Below, piece after piece: positions 56,326 to 64,000 of a stretch of 64,000 nt of DNA. The DNA is from a virus. Location: positions 1-64,000 of IMG/VR virus record IMGVR_UViG_3300033571_019687; one strand, 5' to 3'. The position numbers and the translations under genes were made by a program. Position 1 is the stretch's first letter, and every line of letters begins with the position of its first letter. The notes beneath the pieces were generated by a model, which saw only the letters and a list, made by a program, of their open reading frames with translations, did not search any database and was not told where the DNA came from.

Positions 56326-59090
56326 TGCTTTTTAATAAGATTAGTAATAGTGTAGTTCAACCAACAACAGCTAGTGCCGTTAGTGCTAGTAACTTAGCTA
56401 TTGTGGAACAAATACTCAGATTAACATCTGATATGGTCGATGAACAAGATAGAATTAATTATCGACTAAAAAAGACTAACGGTCTTTATAATAAAGCTAA
56501 ATTGTTTCTTAAAACACGTGCAGATTTATCTAAGAATTACCTAAAAACTCAAGAAGATGAGTATATGTTAGGTAAAAAAATTCAAAGACTTGATGAAGTT
56601 AGAAATAAATTTGTTAACAGTAATTTAAAAACTAGTAAAGCCATTGTAAAAAATATTGAAAAACAACTTATAGAGCAAAAAACTTTACTTGCTCTTAAAA
56701 AAGTTGAACAAGATGCTTTAGTTGAAAATTTTAGTAACTATAAAAGACTCAATGAGATGTATCGTAGTTTTCTAAATAACTACGATAGTTACATGTCATC
56801 TATTAATATGTCAATGAGTATATTTAAAGGATCATTTAAACTTATTGGTGCATATCTTGATTTAGTATTCTCACCTTTCAAAAAAGGTTTTCAATTCTTT
56901 TTAGATTTCCAAAAAACATCGGGTAATTTAGCAGCAGATTTGGGATTAAGTGCCAAAGAGTCAAAAACACTTAAAAACCAAATGTACGATTCTTTTATTT
57001 CAGCTACTTTATTAGGTGGTAAATTAGAAGATGTTGCAACTGTAATAAATTCGTTTTCAGAATCACTTGGTAAAAATAGAATTTTCTCACCAGATGAATT
57101 AAAAAATATTATAGAACTAGGTTTAGGTACTAAACTTGGTGTTCAAGGTGCAACAGAATTAGTTGCTGAATTTAGTAAAGTAGGTTATTCACTTAATGAT
57201 ATTATTAAGTCAACCGGTAAAATTAGAGACTCAGCAGCTAAACTAAATCTTAACAGTACAAAGCTATTAGCGACCTATCAGGGACTCTTTAAATCTTTTA
57301 TAGGATTTGATATGTCTAGGAACTTGAAGGCTTTTGGGGAGCTTGCAAATAAGGCTACAAGCCTAAGATTGGATTTAAGTGGAGCATCTGCATTAGCTGA
57401 TAAATTATTTGATCCAGAAGGTGCTGTTGAAGCTGCTGCCAAGATTGGTGTATTAGGAGGAAAATTTTCACAAATGTTTTCTGACCCTTTTAATTTAATG
57501 TACGCAGCACAAAATGCGCCACAAGAGCTTTATGAAAATATGATTAAAGCTACCCAAGGTATGGCAAGAAAAGGTGCTGATGGTAGTTTCTTTGTTACAC
57601 CTGCTGATAGAAAAATTATAACAGAATTTGCTACTAGTTTAGGTATAGATGGTAAAAACTTAATTGAAGTTGCAATAGAACAAGCTAAAGTTACTGATAA
57701 AATGGCAGCTTTAGCAGGTAAGGGTATAAACATGTTTGGTGTAAATGATGAAGATAGACTTGCTATTTCTAATCTTATAGAACTTAGAGATGGTAATTAT
57801 ACTATTAAAATGTCTGATGGTTCTACCAAACTTTTATCACAAATTACATCAAAATCCGAATTTGATAAAATTTTAAAAGAAAGAAAAGCTAATGAAGACG
57901 CTGCTATTGGTAGACAAAATATGTTAGAAAGACTTGGACTTGTTGCTGATAGATTTTTAGCAGCATTTAGTAAATCTTTTGATAAACTATTCGGAGGTAG
58001 TAAATTTGATACATTTTTGAAGGGTGTAGATAAAATAGGTGTTACTTTTGGTAATCTTGTGTCTAGTCTATTAAGTAAAGATGGCGAAATATATTCAACA
58101 TTTGATGCAATGATTAATAGTGCAAATGGGTTATTTTCAACACTTGATGTAATTTTCAAAGATCCAACAAAATCATTTGGTCAGAAAATAGGTGATGGGT
58201 TTATTGCCTTGGTTAGACAAATGAAAGATCCTATTATGTCAGTTATAGGTATGGCTGTTAAGACATTGGTACCATTAATTAAAATTCCTATAATTGAAAC
58301 TCTTAGATTATTAGAGAATATACCAGTAGTAGGCGGTTTGTTTGGTGGTGCTCGTAGGGGATTAGAGAGAAGTGTTGTAAAAACACAAGTAGGTAATATG
58401 ATATATGGTGATCAATCACTTAACCCGTTAGGTTTTGGTGAAGCAGCACTTCAAAACAGTACATCATTGGGATTAAATGCATTAACTGGTTTATATAAAA
58501 ATGCCGGAAAAATAGCATCATCTACATTGCCTGAAAAACTACTTAAAAGTGGCGCAATGAGTGGTGCAAAAATACTTGGTAAAAATGTTTTAAAATTTAT
58601 ACCGGGAATAGGTCTTGTTGTATCTGGTTATGAAGCAATGGATAATTTCTCAAAAGGAAATTATGTTAGAGGTGGATTAAATTTAGTTTCTGGTGCAGCA
58701 TCATTTATACCGGGTATAGGTACAGCAGTATCATTAGGAACTGATTTAACTGCAACTGGTATTGATATTGCAGAATCCATGAGTAATCCAGAAAAGGTTA
58801 ATGATTTAATTATTAGCAAACATGGTGCATTTAAGGCTGATAAAGGCGATCTTGTAATGGCATTACATGAAGACGGTTTTAAAAAATCAACAAAAGAAGA
58901 GTCTTCTGTAATGAAAGTTGAACATAGTGGAGTAATTACATTACAGTCAACAGATGGTAAGTCTATAACTATAGATATGCTTGAGGCTAATAAGTTAAAT
59001 ATAATGGCATGGATAGCAAGTAATATGAAAGGTATAAATACTGGATCAATTACGCACACACAAAACGAATTACCTGTTGCCCCTTTATAA
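56325..59090 (+). CDS. Tape measure protein (gp29 functional equivalent)
   Basis: 921 aa. Long N-terminal coiled coil (residues 20-160, LKKTNGLYNKAKLFLKTRADLSKNYLKTQEDEYM...). A central block alternates hydrophobic helices, FKGSFKLIGAYLDLVFSPFKKG and KDPIMSVIGMAVKTLVPLIKIPII, with Ala/Gly segments. The C-terminal third has repeated glycine/alanine helices (KFIPGIGLVVSGYEAMDNFSKGNYVRGGLNLVSG, AASFIPGIGTAVSLGTDLTATGIDIA), typical of phage tape measures. It fixes the tail length and may pass through the host envelope during DNA entry. T4 gp29 itself is shorter (590 aa). Confidence 0.8.
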   Translation: MLFNKISNSVVQPTTASAVSASNLAIVEQILRLTSDMVDEQDRINYRLKKTNGLYNKAKLFLKTRADLSKNYLKTQEDEYMLGKKIQRLDEVRNKFVNSNLKTSKAIVKNIEKQLIEQKTLLALKKVEQDALVENFSNYKRLNEMYRSFLNNYDSYMSSINMSMSIFKGSFKLIGAYLDLVFSPFKKGFQFFLDFQKTSGNLAADLGLSAKESKTLKNQMYDSFISATLLGGKLEDVATVINSFSESLGKNRIFSPDELKNIIELGLGTKLGVQGATELVAEFSKVGYSLNDIIKSTGKIRDSAAKLNLNSTKLLATYQGLFKSFIGFDMSRNLKAFGELANKATSLRLDLSGASALADKLFDPEGAVEAAAKIGVLGGKFSQMFSDPFNLMYAAQNAPQELYENMIKATQGMARKGADGSFFVTPADRKIITEFATSLGIDGKNLIEVAIEQAKVTDKMAALAGKGINMFGVNDEDRLAISNLIELRDGNYTIKMSDGSTKLLSQITSKSEFDKILKERKANEDAAIGRQNMLERLGLVADRFLAAFSKSFDKLFGGSKFDTFLKGVDKIGVTFGNLVSSLLSKDGEIYSTFDAMINSANGLFSTLDVIFKDPTKSFGQKIGDGFIALVRQMKDPIMSVIGMAVKTLVPLIKIPIIETLRLLENIPVVGGLFGGARRGLERSVVKTQVGNMIYGDQSLNPLGFGEAALQNSTSLGLNALTGLYKNAGKIASSTLPEKLLKSGAMSGAKILGKNVLKFIPGIGLVVSGYEAMDNFSKGNYVRGGLNLVSGAASFIPGIGTAVSLGTDLTATGIDIAESMSNPEKVNDLIISKHGAFKADKGDLVMALHEDGFKKSTKEESSVMKVEHSGVITLQSTDGKSITIDMLEANKLNIMAWIASNMKGINTGSITHTQNELPVAPL

Positions 59091-59104
59091 AAAATACATA
59101 AAAT

Positions 59105-59119
59105 CTATTTAACACTAAA
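59105..59119 (+). promoter_or_regulatory. CTATTTA late-promoter-like element
   Basis: CTATTTAACACTAAA, 17 nt before the ATG at 59129. Confidence 0.6.
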
Positions 59120-59128
59120 GAGGTTTTC

Positions 59129-62100
59129 ATGAAACGTAAACTACAAGGTATCTCACAAGAGATAAAAAATCAGATATTAGCTTATAATCTACCATCACCA
59201 CCAGATGTTACCTCTGGTGTTATTTCTCAACTAGGATTGGAGATCTTTAGTGATTTAAGAGAAGATTTAGGTCGTGATATAGCTGAATTACTTAAAAATA
59301 ACAGAGTTACAGATTCTGGTAATTTAGTTAATATTGGTAATCAACTAAGAGATATTATTTTAAGCAAAAAATTGACACCTGATAGGGATCTTTTAAGAGA
59401 TCTTAGAAATGCTGGTGTGGATTTATATGACACCTTTAATGATCAAGGTAAAGAGATTATTTTAATAGATAATAAATCTAATGATCCCGGAAACGTTGAT
59501 GATATTGCTAAAGATGAAGTAAAAAGACACTTAGATAGAAATACTCTTAATAATGAAAATAGAGAAGAAGTGGGTGAATCACTTAATCTTAGTAATAACA
59601 AAGCTACAGATAATGGCGATTTAGTTAAATATAACGATAGTTTTAAAACAGAGAACCTTAGAAGAAATAAGGTTCTTGACCCAAATGACCCATCTGATTA
59701 CAACAGTTCATTTTTTTCGGATGAAATTAGAGATACTTTAGGTAAATTAGTTTTACTTAATGATTATAGTGTCCCTAATTTAACATCTATTAGTAACACA
59801 TCATTAATGACATCTGAACAACAGGCGGCCTTATTGTTACAATTAAACAATAGAATACCTGAACAGATAAACAAATTTGAACAAAATGTTGTTTCAAAAC
59901 TATTTGCTAATAGAAAAAGTGGCCCTTATGTGAATGGTACTATATTGGCCGATTATGAGCCAAATACTTACGTACCTAGTGATTTTCTTGATAGAGATAT
60001 TAGCGATAGTGCATTATTAACGCTATTAAATACTTATTCACAAGGTGATATTCAAAAAATTATAGACGGCGGTGATTTACCTTTCCCTAATGATACAGTG
60101 ATGGGTAATATTGCAGCATTAACCTATAAATTTCAATTTGAGAGTAGAATAAAGCAAGTTATTGAAAGAGCAACTATTGGTAGAACTAATCTGGATGAGG
60201 CTATGACTAATCCAGCAACAGCTATTAATATTTTAAAAGATCCTACCAATAATTTATTTGAAAAGGATTATGAAATTACAGTACCTGCAAATACTTTAGG
60301 TAAAGTTGGTGATTATATAGGTAGATTAATAGGTGTAACATCACCTGTAAACTTAGTTGAAAGCCCATTTGATACAAATTTAATAACATGTTTTCCTTCA
60401 TTAACAGAAAATAATGCACCGAAAACTGAACTAGAAGCTATTGTTCAAGATCTTACTGGATCACCACAAAAAAAGGATTATTCAACATGGATGCTTGCAA
60501 ATACAGGTACAGGACAAAAGTTTCAATTATTTACAAATGTATCATATAACAAGTATAGACCGAATTACGAGCCAGTATATACATCTGAATTAGCAAATCA
60601 GTTTGATGAATTTTTACAAAGAAATTCAGGGGTAACAGGATTCTTAGGACTATCATCAGGACCAAGACCAGAAGGTAATTCGTATCTTAATGAATTTTTA
60701 CCTAGTAATAGAGTATTATCTGATTTACAAGGTGATATTGTTAAAAGTGAATACGAGTTAATAAGATTGTTAACTCAAAATGGTATTAAATATGAATTAG
60801 ATTTAATAGATGCAGAAGATTTTATCTGGTACGGCAATTCTTATGAAACATATAGAGATCAAGATGGATTAAAGGATTATATACCTAATAGCGATCTATT
60901 TTTATCAAAATATAATAGAGATAGATATAGAGAATGTTCTATATTATTTAAAACTCAAAACTTAATTGATAAAGCGGCAAACAATGGATTAGCTTTAATG
61001 ATTGATCAAACAAAGAGTAAATTCTTTGATGGTAAATATGTTTATAGTAAAGGTAATGCAGTACTTAGACCAATAAAAAATGAAGTTAGAGATGAGACTG
61101 GTAAGCTAATAGGTTACAACTATGAAGTACCCGGTTTATCACAGATAATTGATCCTAATGGTAATAAAAAAGCCGTCGGTGAAAGAGATACTAATCAAAT
61201 TATATCAGAAGGTTTATTTTGTAGAACATGGACCAAGGCTAATAAATTTAGCAGAATTAATAATTTGGTTAGGTATAAGGGTTTATTAAGAAAAGAAAGA
61301 GGTTCTGTTATAGAAGACAATGCCAATTATTCTATTGTACCTACACCTTTAAATTCTAATACCAAAAAATACATGTTTTCTATTGAAAACTTGGCATATA
61401 AAGGTAGTACACAATATGATCAATTACCAGAATGTGAAAAAGGTAAAAATGGTGGAAGACTTATGTGGTTCCCACCTTATGATCTAACTTTTAATGAAAC
61501 ATCTAATGCATCATGGACAGAGTCTAGCTTTTTAGGTAGACCAGAATCAATTTATACATATAATAACTCTAGTAGAACAGGTAGTATTAACTTTAAATTA
61601 TTAGTTGATCATCCATCAATATTGAATGTATTAGTTAGAAAAGAACTTGATAAATTACCAGATACAGCAGTGGATGAAATTATTGATGCATTCTGGGCAG
61701 GATGTATTGAATATGATATATTTGAATTGGCTGCGTTATATAATCAAGTTACAATAGATGAATTAAACTACTTTAAAAAACTAATTGGTAGTATTAAAGG
61801 TAATATAACTAATCTTGATGCTAATAGACAAACAGTAAATGCGAGACCTAATGTTCAAATACCAATAGTAAATAATAATACGCCTATTGTATTTCCTTTA
61901 GTTGGGTATAATTTATTCTTTGAAAATGATGTACCTTTAGCTACAACAGATAATACATCAACATACAAAGATTTATATGATATTTATAAAGAACAAATCA
62001 CAAACCATAGTTATGATAAAACTATAAATGCTGAATATAAAAAGGGTAATAAAGGGTTAGTAAATGATATTAAATATTATGATACTTTAGGTGCTGGTGG

Positions 62101-64000
62101 TTATAATGTGTTTGAGACAGGTCAATTAGGTAACAATCCTAAGTTAAATGATATGGCTGGTCAATATACTGCATTAGAAACAGAACTTAAAAATATAAGT
62201 CCGGGTAATAATATTACCATAAAGGTTAAAACTTATGCAAGTCCGTTAGGTACACAAGAAAATAATAGATCTCTTGTTGGTAGAAGATTCATATCAATAG
62301 TTAAATGGTTAGTAAAAGATATATTTGCTGGACTTGAAGATAGTGCTGGGATTCAAATAGACCCAAATTCATTATCATATACATCGGTTAGTTCTTCATA
62401 TACTTTTTATAGAATATCATCTAATGGTGTTAAAGATACTATAAAAATAGAAAGTATAGAAGCTACTGCTAAAGACGCAGAGTCTACATATAGAGATATT
62501 AATGATTTAACTGTAAATGATTTGAGTACTATAACTTTTAATAATGTTAGCTATCCAGTTTTTTATGTTGAATCTGGTGGTGAAACTTATATGGGTGTTT
62601 TAGGTATATCTGATACAGTAAACGATGTTAAAGCTAGGGATATTCTTAAAACTAATTTTGCAAGTATTAGTGGTCAAACTCAAGGTATAGCAGGACCTGA
62701 GTTTATCGGTGCTCTCAATTCGTTAGGTCAAGATAGAGTTAAAGCAGATTATATTGTTGGGGTTACTTCAAAAGAGGCATCATTTGCTAGACGTGCTGAG
62801 ATTAGCGTTGAAATAACACAAAATCAATCACCAGATGATGTACAACTTGTTCAACCTACTTTAATTAATAATAAACCACCTCTTGAAACTAATTTTACAA
62901 AAAGAGAGATTGCCCAAAAGTTATTAAACTCATTAATAACTGAATGTGATTATTTTGATTATCTTGAAGAAACAAGTCCGGTTTATTTGAGTAAAATAAA
63001 AGATAAGATTAAGTATTTTACACCTGCATTTCATTCAATGACACCAGAAGGTTTAAATGCGAGATTAACATTTTTGCAACAATGTCTAAGACCGGGTGAA
63101 ACAATTAAAAATGCTGATGGTACAACATGTGATGCAAAAAATACTGCATTTGGTAGACCACCAGTATGTGTACTTAGAATAGGTGATTTTTACAACACAA
63201 AAATTATCATTGATAACATATCGTTTACACCAGAACCTTTAATATTGGATCTAAACCCAGAAGGTATAGGTGTTCAACCTATGATTGTTAATGTAAGCAT
63301 GTCTGTTAAGTTATTAGGCGGATCAGGTCTTAAAAATTATGTTGATCAATTACAAACAGCATTATCATTTGATTATTATGCTAATACTGAAATATATGAT
63401 CCAAGGTCTTTTGCTAATACTGATCTTGAATCAAGAAATGCTATTAATCAAGAAGTAAATCCATTAACTGGTCAATTAGATTTGGTTGAAATAACTAAGA
63501 CCATAGAAAATGTATTCTCAAATGCCCCTAGAATTGATTCTAACGGTGCCAAAGGTACAATAGGTAAGTTGGTTAGGAAAACCATAAGCAAGGGCTTAAA
63601 TGACATTTATGACGATAATACAGGTGAAGGAACAGAGTTTAAAGAAGACCCTATATTTGATTTGTGTTTAATAGAAAGTAATTATCAAAATAGTTCGTTT
63701 GATACAGTTGAATTATCATATAAACCAGTATATGATGATATGTATAGAGCGTATAGTAAAAATATTAGTGCTTTAATTAATCATTATGATTATACTGACG
63801 ATGATATGTATCCGTTAAAATCACTTTTTAATAGATATTATAGTACAGATATTATTAGTGGTGATAATGTAGACACAAGTGCAAGTTATTTTGATAATGA
63901 AAAAGGTTATAAAAAAACCAATATCATTTTTAATGAGTTATTAAGAGATAGAACAGGTAATAAATTGAATGTAAACAGTACGGATATATACCCTAATTTA
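59129..64000 (+). CDS. Giant tail/baseplate protein (3' end outside window)
   Basis: Open from ATG 59129 to the end of the window, 1624 codons so far, with no stop seen in the stretches I translated. It starts MKRKLQGISQEIKNQILAYNLPSP. The middle contains FSIENLAYKG, RLMWFPPYDLTFNETSNASW and LGRPESIYTYNNSSRTGSINFKLLVDHPS (about residues 750-830). Near residue 1340 lies GRPPVCVLRIGDFYNTKIIIDNISF, followed by GVQPMIVNVSMSVKLLGGSGLKNYVDQLQTALSFDYYAN. The last block resembles LysM-adjacent tail proteins of phages infecting Bacteroidota (iGD, GxGVQPM, IGGxGL, LQxAxSFxYYAN). I infer a large baseplate or hub component; the exact T4 counterpart is unclear. Confidence 0.75.
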   Translation, partial: MKRKLQGISQEIKNQILAYNLPSPPDVTSGVISQLGLEIFSDLREDLGRDIAELLKNNRVTDSGNLVNIGNQLRDIILSKKLTPDRDLLRDLRNAGVDLYDTFNDQGKEIILIDNKSNDPGNVDDIAKDEVKRHLDRNTLNNENREEVGESLNLSNNKATDNGDLVKYNDSFKTENLRRNKVLDPNDPSDYNSSFFSDEIRDTLGKLVLLNDYSVPNLTSISNTSLMTSEQQAALLLQLNNRIPEQINKFEQNVVSKLFANRKSGPYVNGTILADYEPNTYVPSDFLDRDISDSALLTLLNTYSQGDIQKIIDGGDLPFPNDTVMGNIAALTYKFQFESRIKQVIERATIGRTNLDEAMTNPATAINILKDPTNNLFEKDYEITVPANTLGKVGDYIGRLIGVTSPVNLVESPFDTNLITCFPSLTENNAPKTELEAIVQDLTGSPQKKDYSTWMLANTGTGQKFQLFTNVSYNKYRPNYEPVYTSELANQFDEFLQRNSGVTGFLGLSSGPRPEGNSYLNEFLPSNRVLSDLQGDIVKSEYELIRLLTQNGIKYELDLIDAEDFIWYGNSYETYRDQDGLKDYIPNSDLFLSKYNRDRYRECSILFKTQNLIDKAANNGLALMIDQTKSKFFDGKYVYSKGNAVLRPIKNEVRDETGKLIGYNYEVPGLSQIIDPNGNKKAVGERDTNQIISEGLFCRTWTKANKFSRINNLVRYKGLLRKERGSVIEDNANYSIVPTPLNSNTKKYMFSIENLAYKGSTQYDQLPECEKGKNGGRLMWFPPYDLTFNETSNASWTESSFLGRPESIYTYNNSSRTGSINFKLLVDHPSILNVLVRKELDKLPDTAVDEIIDAFWAGCIEYDIFELAALYNQVTIDELNYFKKLIGSIKGNITNLDANRQTVNARPNVQIPIVNNNTPIVFPLVGYNLFFENDVPLATTDNTSTYKDLYDIYKEQITNHSYDKTINAEYKKGNKGLVNDIKYYDTLGAGGYNVFETGQLGNNPKLNDMAGQYTALETELKNISPGNNITIKVKTYASPLGTQENNRSLVGRRFISIVKWLVKDIFAGLEDSAGIQIDPNSLSYTSVSSSYTFYRISSNGVKDTIKIESIEATAKDAESTYRDINDLTVNDLSTITFNNVSYPVFYVESGGETYMGVLGISDTVNDVKARDILKTNFASISGQTQGIAGPEFIGALNSLGQDRVKADYIVGVTSKEASFARRAEISVEITQNQSPDDVQLVQPTLINNKPPLETNFTKREIAQKLLNSLITECDYFDYLEETSPVYLSKIKDKIKYFTPAFHSMTPEGLNARLTFLQQCLRPGETIKNADGTTCDAKNTAFGRPPVCVLRIGDFYNTKIIIDNISFTPEPLILDLNPEGIGVQPMIVNVSMSVKLLGGSGLKNYVDQLQTALSFDYYANTEIYDPRSFANTDLESRNAINQEVNPLTGQLDLVEITKTIENVFSNAPRIDSNGAKGTIGKLVRKTISKGLNDIYDDNTGEGTEFKEDPIFDLCLIESNYQNSSFDTVELSYKPVYDDMYRAYSKNISALINHYDYTDDDMYPLKSLFNRYYSTDIISGDNVDTSASYFDNEKGYKKTNIIFNELLRDRTGNKLNVNSTDIYPNL

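Noticed and set aside
1-64000. Alternative genetic code (TAG read as Gln), as in LAK-type low-GC phages
   Set aside because: All large genes are open in the standard code, and TAG is the natural stop of the SNF2 gene. No recoding is needed.
1-64000. tRNA genes, CRISPR arrays, integrase or insertion sequences
   Set aside because: No cloverleaf-like sequence, regularly spaced repeat array or transposase/integrase motif was seen in either strand. The gaps are too short, apart from 53484-53864, which has none of these.

Overview
The window is a 64 kb stretch of a strictly lytic-looking, T4-type contractile-tailed phage (myovirus) with a very AT-rich genome. It carries a recognisable T4 core set: gp43-like DNA polymerase, gp20-like portal, gp21-like prohead protease, gp22-position scaffold, gp23-like capsid protein, gp17-like terminase, gp18 sheath, gp19 tube, a gp55-like late sigma factor, a gp1-like dNMP kinase and ThyA. 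The host is probably a member of the Bacteroidota. The evidence is five promoters on the minus strand that fit the Bacteroidota pattern (TTTG, 19-20 nt, TAnnTTTG), a DUF4494-like protein (a Bacteroidota family), weak Shine-Dalgarno sequences, and A/T-rich leaders. The standard genetic code applies: TAA dominates the stops I checked, TGA occurs in ATGA overlaps, and TAG is a real stop of the SNF2 helicase. I see no tRNA, rRNA, CRISPR array, integrase or transposase.

Layout. 1-324 (+): end of an M15 peptidase endolysin. 357-5438 (-): family B DNA polymerase, a small beta-rich protein and a UvrD-like helicase. 5544-6578 (+): protein with a domain shared with the 14.4-16.4 kb gene. 6611-9013 (-): ClpC-type AAA+ unfoldase. 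9084-10251 (+): KTSC protein and thymidylate synthase. 10316-16351 (+): accessory cluster with an ART/PARP-like protein, a nucleotidyltransferase, a gene split by a probable -1 frameshift at an A10 run, and two related proteins. 16381-17022 (-): dNMP kinase. 17125-34290 (-): head, packaging and other virion genes. 34315-41170 (-): late sigma, three glycosyltransferases, PhoH, dUTPase and a degenerate HD-domain protein. 41224-47157 (-): neck/virion proteins and a lone WYL-like protein. 47199-48980 (-): SNF2 helicase. 49051-64000 (+): neck, tail completion, sheath, tube, hub chaperone, tape measure and a giant tail/baseplate protein that runs off the window.

Regulation. Two promoter classes separate cleanly. 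Host-like promoters precede the helicase, dNMP kinase, the operon ending in the late sigma gene, the dUTPase operon and a glycosyltransferase. A different element, CTATTTA(A/C)nnTAAAA, lies 13-40 nt before the first gene of at least fourteen late or virion-type operons on both strands. The sequence suggests a cascade: host RNA polymerase makes the gp55-like sigma, which then reads the CTATTTA class. Strong intrinsic terminators close most operons, often shared by convergent genes.

Most interesting content: the CTATTTA late-promoter class; a ClpC-like unfoldase that keeps a VGF ClpP-docking tripeptide; an ART/PARP-like protein with a T4 Alt-like N-terminus, suggesting a packaged and injected effector; a shortened terminase-like ATPase next to TerL; an HD-family protein that has lost its catalytic residues; a probable programmed frameshift; and a 188-bp block with only 13 G/C between sheath and tube.
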